The translations under genes were made by a program, and so were the position numbers. The notes below the pieces were generated by a model, which was given only the letters and a program-made list of their open reading frames with translations, did no database searches and was not told the origin of the DNA. Shown piece after piece: positions 1-12,800 of a DNA stretch of 64,000 nucleotides. The stretch is from contig JANAVB010029819.1 of assembly GCA_029216955.1 (NCBI GenBank), forward strand, positions 36,028,831 to 36,092,830, written 5' to 3'. The first letter of the stretch is position 1. Every line of letters starts with the position of its first letter. Origin of the DNA: Iris pallida. Its lineage: Eukaryota; Streptophyta; Magnoliopsida; Asparagales; Iridaceae.

Positions 1-380
1 GTTTGCTATTGATTGTAAAAGTACAGAACAGTTTTATGGGAGTACTGAACTTAGACTCACAATACAAACTTGCTTGTACAAAGAAAGCCTAGGGACGAAA
101 GCCTAGGTACAGCGGACTAAATATAATTATTTATTTTAGATTCTAGGGGGTGACGATAGAGGCTTGGGAAGGTGACGGCAGCCCTGCCTTACTACTTGAA
201 CGATCGGTATGCAGCCTTGGCTCCAGAAGATTTGCTCGGCATTGAAGAAATGCTCTCTTTGCTCCCTCTCTGCTTTTTCCACCATGTCTTCTGATCTCAA
301 AAAGGGGTCTCTCTGGTCACACTCTCTCCGTTGTGTATATTGCCAGGGAATGTATATATCGTAAGAGAATGGCACCTTGT

Positions 381-390
381 TATTTATAGG
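381..390 (-). promoter_or_regulatory. TATA box of LTR B
   Basis: On the minus strand the sequence reads CCTATAAATA, followed by a leader (AAGGTGCCATTC) that matches the leader after the TATA box in A's LTR. Position and leader mark the U3/R promoter. Confidence 0.6.
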
Positions 391-717
391 AATGGGGTAT
401 GACCATTAGGGCTGCCAATGATTGCTTCCTGGGGATGGCGGCGGCCTGTGGATTGGTCAATCTAGGCCATTCGTTTTGATTGTGATGAATCTGGACCATT
501 GAGTGTAGATTACACCAAATCTCATCAGCAGTTAATGCTGATTGGAATAAATCTTCCTCATAATGATCTTCTGATGTCTGCGAATAAATTTGATTTATTC
601 TCCTGCCACGTGTACCAGATTATTGGGATTTGACCCAATCTTTGATTGCAATAAATTTGAGAAATTGATCGGCTTAGGACACGTGTCCTAGGAGCCACTG
701 GGGGGATCTGAACCGTA

Positions 718-1308
718 TGAAGATTGAGCTGCATAAGATTTGGGCCGCATATAGTTTTGGGCCACATGTCAGGGCTGCCTGGGTAGTGGCCCTCCCTCGA
801 ACCTTTGAACCGAATGGAGGTGATCATTGCGAACCGCATAGGGATACATCCGCCTGAGCCGTATGGAAATGGTCCGCTTGAGCCGCATGGGAAGGCCTCC
901 GTTTGAGCTGCATGAGACAGTTTCGGCCTGAGCCGCATAGGACGGCTTCATTCTGAACCGCATGAGAAGTCTTTGCTCGAGCCGCATACGAACGCCTACG
1001 TGGCAAGGCCACGTGGCATTTTTATGGATCTCGGGAGATTGTGTCAGAGATCTCTTTCTCTTTCCTAGGGGTCTGTCATTATGATAGAGTCATAATTGCC
1101 TCTCTTGTGTAAGGGCTGTCACTCTTTTCAGAGTTGTCAGCCGTCAAAGTAATTAATGCAGCATAGGTCGGAGGGGAACACTGTTACGCCATGTGTCTTC
1201 TGAGCCGCATGGGATGTCTTGGGCCGCATAGTCCCTTATGCCGTATGACTCTCTGAGCCGCATGGGCTTTCTGAGCCACATGAGATTTCCTAGCCGCATG
1301 GATCATTT
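718..1308 (-). repeat. Degenerate ATGCGGCTCA repeats in LTR B U3
   Basis: A decamer-like motif (plus strand TGAGCCGCAT) recurs irregularly about every 20-40 bases. It is the hallmark repeat of this LTR family, also present in A's LTR and in the intron of A's antisense gene. ACGTG cores (for example near 677 and 1000-1018) are interspersed. Confidence 0.8.
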
Positions 1309-1322
1309 TCCATGCTTCTACA

Positions 1323-3026
1323 CCTCCAACAATCAGGACAGCAGGGGTAAGCAGGCTATGGTGGCCGATACAGCACAGAAACCTGAGCCAAAGCCGGTAG
1401 ACAAACAATGGCCGCAAATCACTTACTCCTTCGAAGATGGTCACGTCAATCCCATCTTGGACATGCTCATACAAGGAGACAGAATTCAGCTTCCTCCACC
1501 AAGACGGGAACCGCGGCAGGCAGACATAGAGAACCCAAAGTACAGCTATTACCACCGCTACGTCCACCATGCCACACACGACTGCTACCAACTAAAATGG
1601 TACATCCAAAATCTCATCGATTCGAACGCTCTGGCCATCGATTTCGAAGAGGTAACAGTCGAAGCCAATATGGTGTCAGTATAATTCGGCAGCTTCCCTC
1701 CGACGGAAACTCAAGACGGCGTGGTCCCCATCCCTCTAGCGACAATGGAGATTGCTAATCTTCTACCTCCCCGAGATCAGGCTGCTGGTCTAGTGCCCCT
1801 CACCACATCACGAGGGGAGGTCATGTGGATGCATCCAGACTTGGTATTGGAAGTGACTCGGCCCACACCATCTTCCATCTGCCAGAAGAAGAGTGGAAAA
1901 GTCAGGTCCTGCCGCACAATCTCGGCAGATATCGAAGAAGCTACAGCCGTCGTCACTCGGTCTGCGGCACAATCCCAACTTGTGGCTGACAACCCGGCTG
2001 AATATCATCAGCACGCTACAACTGACGCTCCGGGACCGGCTCAGCCTCCGACGACCGACAAGCCTAGGCCGAGGGAAACTGGCTTTGACAAATTCCTCCG
2101 AAAAGAGGCATCACAAGGGCTAGAGAAGCCCTACAACTTCGACATCTTAGCGCAATTGGCCAACACACCGGCCAAGTTGTCATTATACGATCTTCTGAGA
2201 CTCTCAAAGGATGTTCATGCGGCTTTGAGCAATGCACTCCAAAATGCCGACGCATACCTGGCTCAGGTCAACCTCACGGGAGAGAACCCGCCTACAGATC
2301 TCCAAGACAGCGCCTACACGGGAGCGATGCCCATCATTGTTTTCACTCCGCAAGAAATGCTCATCAAAACCAACCTGCACGATCGCCCGTTATACTACAC
2401 TGGATACATCGGTGACGTAAAGGTGGATCGGATGCACATTAATCCTGGCTCTTCCATAAGTATTATCCCGAAGGGTCTGCTACATTATCTCCGCATCCCA
2501 ATGCATCGCCTGACGCCTACAAGCACCACCATCAGCGATTTCAATTCGGGCAGGAGCTACTTAATTGGGAAGATTCGTCTGAAGTGTCAAATTGGCGATC
2601 TCCAATCAGAAGTCACCTGCTACGTCATAGATGCATATACTTCTTACAACATCCTCTTGGAGCGCCCGTGGATATACGATTATATGATCGTGCCTTCCAC
2701 GCTGCACCAGTGCTTCAAATATGTCGACAAATACGGCTTCGTGAGGACTGAATTTGCTGATATCGATCCCTTCAAATGGGTCGAATCCTACTACTCAGAC
2801 TCCTGCCTGTACGAAAAGTCGAAGAAGCATCTTGGCGAAGGAGATGTGCAAGCTCATACCGAGACAGCCTCAGGATCAGAAGAACCTCCGACGATCCACC
2901 TCCAAGCTCGCAAACCTGGCAAGTCTGTACCCCTTACCGCCACTCTGCGTAAGGACGCAATCAGCCTCTCGGCACAAGAAGAGCAGATGATAATCCGGAT
3001 GTCAAGGTCTAGCCAAATGCCAAGAC
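1323..3026 (+). pseudogene. gag C-terminus and aspartic protease of element A
   Basis: The reading frame runs from the B junction through the zinc-knuckle region to the retropepsin domain, interrupted by an in-frame TAA at 1682-1684. The product would package element RNA (Gag) and cleave the polyprotein (protease). Compared with the homologous part of C (KYCHYHQYIHH..TRDC), A has KYSYYHRYVHH..THDC, so the first zinc-binding Cys is replaced by Ser. The protease active-site loop reads HINPGSSISIIP where C has HFDTGLSISIIP, so the catalytic Asp is Asn in A. The flap and C-terminal parts (TCYVIDAYTSYNILLERPW) are intact. Insertion T cuts the frame at 3026. The enzyme is probably dead. Confidence 0.8.
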
Positions 3027-6000
3027 TGTAGCACCCAGTTTTCCAAATGAGGGTAATTTCATGTTTATAATTATTTTAATAATGATATTTAATTCATGAT
3101 ATGATTTTTGGTGATTTTAAATTATTTTAAAATTATTTAAATCAATGACTTTTGGTTTTGACGTTTTGCTAGTGAAACCCTAGAGACTGTTTGACCTAGA
3201 GCCTAACCATATGATTATAATATTTTAATGTCATTTTTGGCCTAAGGATATTTTGCATTTGACCTCTTTGAATTATTTTGATATTATTTTATTATTTATG
3301 ATATTGTTTTGGGGTTATTTGAGTCGGGTTCGAATTTCAACTCAATCCGACTTGAAACGGGGACCCGAGGGTTGTTTGACTCTAGTGGAACCCACACACT
3401 AGTTAGGCATAGCCCACATGATATTAATTTTAGTCAACATAATAGAAATATTTTAGTTAGAGGTTAGACTAATTATTATGGATAAGGTTAGTGTGATTAG
3501 AGACTTTAGAATGACTAATTTAGCCCCAACCAATTAGCCCTTTCCTAATACTCATAGAGTAGGTTAGTGGGGGCATTTTGGACCTTACCATAATAGGACA
3601 AATAGCCCCATATGGCCAGCCACTTTGGGAGAGGATAGGCTCAAGTTCATTTCATTATTCTCATCCACACTCTCTCTCTTGTTCTTCCCCAAATTCCTAG
3701 AGAGCAATCCCTAGCAATTTCTCCACCAAATCCTTCTATTTCGCCACCAAATCTTCTTCTTTCCTTCTCCATTCTAGCCAAGGAGAAAGCTACCCAAGTT
3801 TGGGAGGATTCGGAGCTCGTTCGTTTCCTTTTGGAATCTCTACGTGTCGGTGTCGCTCCGGAAAGGCTTTTCTTCGATTCGATCTACCGGGAGGTATAAA
3901 TCCCTTCTTCTTTTCATTTCCTCATGCATATAGGTCTATTTTGAACCCATAGGATTGACCTCCATGGTTGTATCTCCATTTGTGTCCATTTCGTGTCCAT
4001 TTGGAGGTCATAGGAGTGTCATTTGTGTTGTGGTTATGTCCATGTGGGAAAATCCCAAATTTGGACACACTATGTGTTGTTGTTATGTATGAATGAATTA
4101 TTACATATTTAATCTCATATTTTTGTATTGGAGATGTGTTCTATAGTGTCACATATATATATATTAGTGTAGAGAGAGAGTTCTTGATATATTATGTTAT
4201 ATACTTGTGTTCTTTTGTCTCAAACTATCCAAATCCGTCATAATTTTTATCCACATTTTTAATTTCAGCCCTAACTTAGAAATATCATAACTTCTAGCTC
4301 AAAGCTCGGTTTAATCTCACGTTTTTTTTAAAAGAAGCATATTGAAGTTAGATTTCCAAAAACATGTATTAATAGGCCTAATTCTTTCTATAACTTTCTG
4401 GAGAATTATTTGAGTGTTAGCTATACGAAAGACAAACGCGTTCTCGGTGTTTTCGCGATTTCGGGAGTTTCCGAAAACGAAAACGCGATCCGTTTGATGT
4501 TTTGGAAAGCTAACACATAGATCTATAACATACTTTAATCCTAGAATTCAATTCATGCTAAGTTGGTACAGTATTGATTATTAGTAGGAGTTACTATTCG
4601 GTATATGCATTTTGTGCACCCTTGTGTGTAATATAATATTCTATTTGATTTTAACCCATGTTAATGTATATATATTATGTAACTAAATAGAGAATACAAG
4701 CATGAGTAAATGGTTAAATAAATGATGTATGAGGTGTAAGTATCCTATCTAATGTAAGCATGTATAAGTATGACTTGTAATGAATATGTAGGTTCCATAG
4801 TATGTAATGTATGGTGCATATAGTAGTGCAAGAGAATAAATGAATGATGAATGAGTGCACGCATGAATGTAATGTAATAATAGATGTAATGTATACAATA
4901 TACAAGTTAATGAGATATAATGTTCTATGTTAACACAAATCCTATATTACCTCATGTACCCCTTACACTATGTTGACACTATCACACTTGACACTTTGTT
5001 CACTTACACTTTGACACTCTTTGATATGTATACACTATGTATGCCCATTTAACCCTCACTTGCCCCTTTGCCATGTTTACATACACACACATAGCCTCTT
5101 AAATAAGTATTTATGAATATAGTTAACTTAGCTATGTATGTATATTATATATATGTTAGCATATTGTATTGTAATATATAAGTTTATACAGCCATTTGAA
5201 ATGCCATGATTATAGACCTAATGTTGAATACCAATATATGCATGTGTATATATGTGTAGACATGTATAGCTTAAAGTAATAGATTACCTAGTGTATATCT
5301 AATGTGAATTCTTGCCTATTTGAGTATTGAATAATTGCATGCTATATAGAGTTGGGTGTATGTTGGCTTGTATAGCCTTGTATTGATGTGTGCTTGCTAG
5401 GATAGTCTTGGTTAGGCCTAGTAAGACTTGTTGGATTAGGACATGACCTAGTTTGACCTAGTTTGACTAGTGCAGTTGACCAGAGTTGACCAAGGGTTGA
5501 CTTTGGCCTAGTTTGACCTAGATTCATGTGGAATGCATTATAGTATTCTGGACATGTTGTGACTTGTGCTGTTCTGATTAAGAGCCAGACACCTCTCCTC
5601 GGACAGAATATTTACTTTGGATATTCAGATACCAGGTGAGTACATTCTCTGATCATTTCATATCTTGTTCAGGATTATATTTCCTGCTTTAGATTACTTT
5701 ACATGATGCTGACACGTTGGAAATACGGATAAGTACTATATGGATCTTGTTGTGCGATATTATCCCCTTAGCGGATACATCGGGTATTCGTGTTCGTGTA
5801 CTTTATCGTGAGCATCGTGTACTCCTTGTATTCGTGACATTCGTGTGCAAATCGTGTGAAATCATGTATATTCATGTATTCACATGATCTCGTGTGCGAC
5901 TATACTTCGTGTGCAATAACATATCATATCTAGATCCTTGTGTATTGATTGGGGCGGGGGAGTAGAAGTGGTTATGTAATCAATCCAGTAGATTACTCTT

Positions 6001-6656
6001 GTACAACCTCTGTAGATTACTCGTGTACAATATCGTGCCGTTTACATAACCATCTTGTGCTCTGAATCACTAGTCATTGATAGTTCTCTATATATTGTAG
6101 CTATTTACTTACAGTCTCTCTCTTTTTCATTATATTATTTCTTCAGATCCTGTATCTTACTCTCTAGCATATTTATATTTCCTAACCTGTTATGATATTA
6201 TTGAGATGTACTGTACTCGCTTCTGTCCTGACTGGACCCGTTGATAAATTTTACAGATAGCCTGGAGGTTGCCTGCTAGCCTAGAGGAGACAGTAGAGGT
6301 TGCATAGATAGCTAGGGTTTTTGCTTATAGTTTATTTTCAGTCATCTTGAGTTGTATTTATGGATTACTGTATTTGAGTTTTGAGATGTATTCTGAGTTT
6401 GTATCTTAGACACTTAGACTTCTATCTGTTGTATCTCTTTTCGATTTCATGTTTTATCTATCTTCCTTTATGCTCTACCTTAGATGTGATTGAGTTTACA
6501 TTCTGCTATGTCACCCCCATTCGGGGAGTATAAACTGTTTAGTCTTATATTGTTAGATGCATTGAGACCTAGGACAGCGTTCTACCGTCGACACTGCGAC
6601 GTAGGCTGGGCGTTGTTACGTTCTCGTGCCCTAACTCTAGGGTGCGGGTCGTGACA
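3027..6656 (+). repeat. 5' LTR of element T
   Basis: The repeat starts TGTAGCACCC and ends GTGACA, and is nearly identical by eye to 9900-13548. It holds a promoter-like stretch (GAGGTATAAATCCC near 3893), a GC-rich conserved block near 4430-4500 (TTTTCGCGATTTCGGG) and degenerate TCGTGT repeats near 5770-5920. No gene is seen; short open frames here are AT-rich noise. Confidence 0.85.
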
Positions 6657-9600
6657 CATTTTTAGTGGTGGCCCATGCAGGTCGAGATTCGTATTAGTAC
6701 GATTTTGTAGTAGCGCAACGACTTAGTTGTACTACTATGAGCCTGCTATAGGATATATAAATTAAGATGTTAGGATGAGAGGATACTCAATCACTGTTAG
6801 GATTTCTTGAGAGATTCCTGGGATGACCCTTGAGAATCTTATTTTGAATTCCGATTTAAACTCATTTTCCTTGTTTTGATTCACCTTTTTCCTTGATTTG
6901 AATTTGATTTTGTGGATTCATTGTAGAACTTTGAATCCTGGTATTAGTTGATGATTTTGATAAAATTTTGTAGTTGTTGATTTAATTTTGTATTTAGATA
7001 AATATTTTCAAATCCAAGGTACTCAATCACACTTAGGATTCTTTGAGAGATTTCTGGGACGACCCCTGAGAAACTCATTTTGAACTTCAATTGGAATTTT
7101 TTTTCCTCTTGTTTGGATTCACCCTCATTCCTTGCTATTGAATTTAAGCTTGATGGGTTCCTCTCGTTTGAACCGATGAGAAGGAACATATCTTCATTAT
7201 TCTTTCTCGCCATTATTCCCTTGCATTCTTATTTACCTCTTATCTTAAACTCTGTCTCATTACATTAATTACCCATATCTTATCGTCCCTACCAGATGTA
7301 CTTCGAAACCCTTGAATCTTCGTATCTTTTGCATGGGGAAGGCTAAGGAAGTGACATAAATTATGTAGCTCAGAGAAGACGTAACTGGTTATTTTATGAT
7401 GATCTAAAGGAAATCAAATGTGGAGTGTTCCATATGGAAACTTGAGATAGAAATGTGGTAAAGTTCTCGAATAGAATAAGGAGATGTATACTGCCAATCT
7501 GGAAACAATTACATTTAGAGAAATTTTGGGGTTATGAGATAGTTTATAGGTGTATTCAAAACTGATAAGGATATTCAAGGTCAACCTAGATTGGAGAACC
7601 ACGAAATTCTGGTTATTGATTCTGGGGAAAACTTTTACTCTGAGGCTATGTAGAAGGTTAGTAATGGAAAAGAGAAGTTAAATGTGTTTAATAAGGGTAT
7701 TAAACAAGATGTTGCGAGGAAATGACTAGGGATAGAGAGAACACAAAGTTATGGAAGTTTAGAGATTATTGTGAAATATTTTTAGGAGAATAATATTCAA
7801 GGGTGTATGTCGAAGAAAATATGGAAGTTGATTTTATGATGGAAGATAAGTTTTGTAAGGCCTAGAGATTTAAATTAAATAATACGAGGAGAACAATTTG
7901 AACAAGTTCAAGGAATTAGTAAACGAGATTTAGAGGTTTTGGGTAAAATTTAAGACAAGGTGAAAGAACTTGGAAATTTAAATAAATGGTTAATGTTGAT
8001 TCCTAAATGTGAGGGTTGTGCTTCAAGAGTGATGTTGGAAATTGGGAATTGCCTACGGTAGTCATGGTAAGGGTTTAAATAAAGGTTAAATTTTTATATG
8101 GAGACTGGTGAGGTAAAGATATGATTGGCAAGTTATGACCAGATGAACTTAAGAGTATCAGAAGCAGATGACTAACTCGATCTTCATTATTTTTGTGCAT
8201 TAATTACCACCTCTTGAACTCCCACTTTCTAATTGAGATCCTTTGACGTTCCTTATCGTGACTTTGATATTCGGAATGTAATACTAGCTGTTACCCTCCA
8301 ACAAATCTTATATGCAAGACCTAGACGAGCTCACCTTCGTGTAGGTATATCATGTCCCACTAAACCCCGTCTTCTTGTACTCTATTTTCTTGATATAATT
8401 TTCTGGTCAACTGGCTAAACTATAACCTCTACCATTATACTAAATTTCTTCTTATTTCAATTAGAAATCCAGCCTTGACTCAATTCTTTCGACCCGACAT
8501 GTGATGGTGTTCTGCTTATTTCCTTAGATGCTTAACCTTGTACCATATCTGATTACTTGACCCGTTGGTTAAGAAACTTGGACTATGTAATTCCTTTCAT
8601 CATTACCACCCTTATATCTTGTGCTACTAAATTAGCCTTAGTTTTGCAAGCTTATCTATTTTCGAGCTTGGTCATGACATATTTTATTGGGTGGCCACCC
8701 ACTAACATATTGTCTAATCAGAACCGGTACATGATGGTCTGATCAACCTATTGCACTTTGGTTCGCTTTTTCATGTATCAACCTACGAGAATGGAGACAT
8801 AGTTAAACTTGACCCTAGAGCCTCATTCGCGACAGCCTTGACAATTCTCCTTGAAATCTTTTCATCGCCTATGAACCTCGTATTCGTACTCAGTCAAATT
8901 AAATTTAATCATGACCTGAACCTCCATCATTGGATGCTCGTGCTCATACTTTGATTTCATTGATTTCCCTTCTTGCCCAAATCTCGTTTTATCCCGAAAT
9001 TGATCAACTTAGATCGTATCAAGACAAAAATCTATTTGTGATTTGTTGTGCCTGAATTTTCAATTTTTGTCATTTTATGGAATAGTAACCTTTTAATAAT
9101 TTCTTAGTTGCTTGTTAATGACCAATTTTCATATAGGATGGTAGACATCCCTACAACCTTGATGATTGTTGTTCCCTTACCTTCCTAATTAGGATACCCT
9201 AGATTGTTTGTGTCTTGATACTATAGTACTGTTTTGACCTAGAATGGTTAGTGTACCTAGGTGAGACTTCCAACTGCTATGGTATGACCTGACCTTGTAT
9301 ACTAGTCCTTCAAATTGCATGATTTAGATAAAAAAAAATTTAGACCTTGATTGTTGGGAAATAGGGACGCCACCCCATTAGTATCAGTTGTAGATATATA
9401 TAGGTTAGTCCTTGATGTGGGGATGTGTGTCTATAAACATGTAGCTTATGAGATTTATGAGAGATTATAGTATCAGCCTTGATAGGATGTACTAGTCTTT
9501 TGGTGAGTATAAATGTGTTATGAGAGATAGGAGCCTATATGTCTTAGTAATGCATCGTTTCTATGGTAATAGAATGTATTAATAGATAGTTAATAGGAAG

Positions 9601-9899
9601 ATAATAGTTTGAGCATACCTATAGCCTATGATTAGTTCCTTTTCATCCTTAGTTAAGACTACTTTAAAATAGGTCCAGTCCCTTGGATATAGGTTCTAGT
9701 CCATATTTTATTAAAGTTCCATTACCGCCGTACAGCATAGCAGTGTTGGAGGTATTCCTAGATTGACACTATTTAGATGTCCGTTTATTATTCCAGTGTT
9801 AGGAAGTGTTAAATTATATATTGGGTAGGTTAGAGGCTCTAGAAGGAGTACTATCGATCTTAAATTTCAAGGACGAAATTTTTCTAAGGTGGGTAGAGT
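6657..9899 (+). other. Non-coding internal domain of element T
   Basis: I find no gag, protease, RT or integrase motifs in any frame across this 3.2 kb. The first bases (TTTTTAGTGGTGGCCCATGC) are shared with the corresponding place in D, so this end is conserved in the family; I do not recognise the primer tRNA. A block of about 120 bases (ACTCAATCAC..GAGATT) occurs twice, at about 6782-6905 and 7018-7145. The 3' end carries GGACGAAATTTTTCTAAGG and then the purine tract. Confidence 0.7.
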
Positions 9900-12800
9900 T
9901 GTAGCACCCAGTTTTCCAAATGAGGGTACTTTCAAAATTTTGTGTTTATAATTATTTTAATAATGATATTTAATTCATGATATGATTTTTGGTAATTTTA
10001 AATTATTTTAAAATTATTTAAATCAATGACTTGTGGTTTTGACATTTTGCTAGTGAAACCCTAGAGACTGTTTGACCTAGAGCCTAACCATGTGATTATG
10101 ATATTTTAATGTCATTTTTGGCCTAAGGATATTTTGCATTTGACCTTTTTGAATTATTTTGATATTATTTTATTATTTATGATATTGTTTTGGGGTTATT
10201 TGAGTCGGGTTCGAATTTCAACTCAATCCGACTTGAAACGGGGACCCGAGGGTAGTTTGACTCAAGTGGGACCCACACACTAGTTAGGCATGGCCCATAT
10301 GATATTAATTTTAGTCCACATGATAGAAATATTTTAGTTAGAGGTTAGACTAATTATTATGGATAAGGTTAGTGTGATTAGAGACTTTAGAATAACTAAT
10401 TTAGCCCCAACCAATTAGCCCTTTCCTAATACTCATAGAATAGGTTAGTGGGGGCATTTTGGACCTTACCATAATAGGACAAATATCCCCATATGGCCAG
10501 CCACTTTGGGAGAGGATAGGCTGAAGTTTATTTCATTATTCTCATCCACACTCTCTCTCTTGTTCTTCCCCAAATTCCTAGAGAGCAATCCATAGCAATT
10601 TCTCCACCAAATCCTTCCATTTCGCCCCCAAATCTTCTTCTTTCCTTCTCCATTATAGCCAAGGAGGAAGCTACCCAAGTTTGGGAGGATTCGGAGCTCG
10701 TTCGTTTCTTTTTGGAATCTCTACGTGTCGGTGTCGCTCCGGGAAGGCTTTTCTTCGATTCGATCTACCGGGAGGTATAAATCCCTTCTCCTTTTCATTT
10801 TTTCTTGCATATAGGTCTATTTTGAATCCATAGGAATGACCCCCATGGTTGTATCTCCATTTGTGTCTATTTCGTGTCTATTTGGAGGTCATAGGAGTGT
10901 CATTTGTGTTGTGGTTGTGTCCATGTGGGAAAATCCCAAATTTGGACACACTATGTGTTGTTGTTATGTATGAATGAATTATTACATGTTTAATCTCATA
11001 TTTTTGTATTGGAGATGTGTTCTATAGTGTTTCATATATATATATTAGTGTAGAGAGAGATTTCTTGATATATTAGGTTATATACTTGTGTTCTTTTGTC
11101 TCAAACTATCCAAATCCGTCATAATTTTTATCCACGTTTTTAATTTCTGCCCTAACTTAGAAATGTCATAACTTCTAGCTCAAAGCTCAGTTTAATCTCA
11201 CGTTTTTTTAAAAGAAGCATATTGAAGTTAGCTTTCCAAAAACATGTATTAATAGGCCTAATTCTTTCTGTAACTTTCTGGATAATTATTTGAGTGTCAG
11301 CTATACGAAAGACAAATGCGTTCTCGGTGTTTTCGCGATTTCGGGAGTTTCCGAAAACGAAAATGCGATCCGTTTGATGTTTCGGAAAGCTAACACATAG
11401 ATCTATAACATACTTTAATACTAGAATTTAATTCGTGCTAAGTTGGTACAGTATTGATTATTAGTAGGAGGTACTATTCGGTATATGCATTTTGTGCACC
11501 CTTGTGTGTAATATAATGTTCTATTTGAATTAACCCATGTTAATGTATATATATTATGTAACTAAATAGAGAATGCAAGCATGAGTAAATGGTTAAATAA
11601 ATGATGTATGAGGTGTAAGTATCCTATCTAATGTAAGCATGTATAAGTATGGCTTGTAATGAATATGTAGGTTCTATAGTATGTAATGTATGGTGCATAT
11701 AGTAGTGCAAGAGAATAAATGAATGATGAATGAATGCAAGCATGAATGTAATGTAATAATAGATGTAATGTATACAATATACAAGTTAATGAGATATAAT
11801 ATTCTATGTTAACACAAATCCTATATTACCTCATGTACCCCTTACACTATGTTGACACTATCACACTTGACACTTTGTTCACTTACACTTTGACACTCTT
11901 TGATATGTATACACTATGTATGCCCATTTAACCCTCACTTGCCCCTTTGTCATATTCACATACACACACATAGCCTCTTAAATAAGTATTTATGAATATA
12001 GTTAACTTAGCTATGTATGTATATTATATATATGTTAGCATATTGTATTGTAATATATAAGTTTATACAGCCATTTAAAATGCCATGATTATAGACCTAA
12101 TGTTGAATACCAATATATGCATGTGTATATATGTGTAGACATGTATAGCTTAAAGTAATAGATTACCTAGTGTATATCTAATGTGAATTCTTGCCTATTT
12201 GAGTATTAAATAATTGCATGCTATATAGAGTTGGGAGTATGTTGGCTTGTATAGCCTTGTATTGATGTGTGCTTGCTAGGATAGTCTTGGTTAGGCCTAG
12301 TAAGACTTACTGGATTAGGACATGACCTAGTTTGACCTAGTTTGACTAGTGCAGTTGACCAGAGTTGACCAAGGGTTGACTTTGGCCTAGTTTGACCTAG
12401 ATTCATGTAGAATGCATTGTAGTGCTTTATATTACCCTTCTGGACATGTTGTGACTTGTGCTGTTCTGATTAGGAGCCAGACACCTCTCCTCGGACAGTA
12501 TATTTACTTTGGACATTCAGACACCAGGCGAGTACATTCTTTGATCATTTCTTATCTTGTTTATGATTATATTTCATGCTTTAGATTACTTTACATGATG
12601 CTGACACGTTGGAAACACGGATTAGTACTATATGGATCTTGTTGTGCGATGTTATCCCCTTAGCGGATACATCGGGTATTCGTGTTCGTGTACTTTATCA
12701 TGAGCATCGTGTACTCCTTGTATTCGTGACATTCGTGTACAAATCGTGTGAAATCGTGTATATTCATGTATTCACATGATCTCGTGTGCGACTATACTTC

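Larger units (their letters stand above)
1..1322 (-). mobile_element. LTR of Tat-type gypsy element B (minus orientation)
   Basis: Read on the minus strand, this is the same LTR family as 24063-25388. It has the same start (TGTAGAAG at 1322-1315), the same GCCGCAT repeats, the same TATA/leader order and the same U5 end. The alignment implies that the true LTR end lies one or a few bases left of the window. To the right of the LTR start there is no polypurine tract; instead gag sequence of element A continues from 1323. B is therefore a separate insertion, either the 5' LTR of an element running off to the left or a solo LTR. The first five flanking bases (CCTCC) should be the target duplication, but the partner lies outside the window. 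Confidence 0.85.

Noticed and set aside
4714..4905. Short open frame in LTR T whose translation closely matches one in LTR D (33547-33786)
   Set aside because: The match follows from the homology of the two LTRs. The frame is AT-rich, has no start context and is not kept in the 3' LTR of T, so it is not evidence of a gene.
5342..5527. Open frame repeated at 12221-12406
   Set aside because: It is simply the same LTR sequence occurring twice in element T. It consists of short repeated TTGACCTAG-type units.
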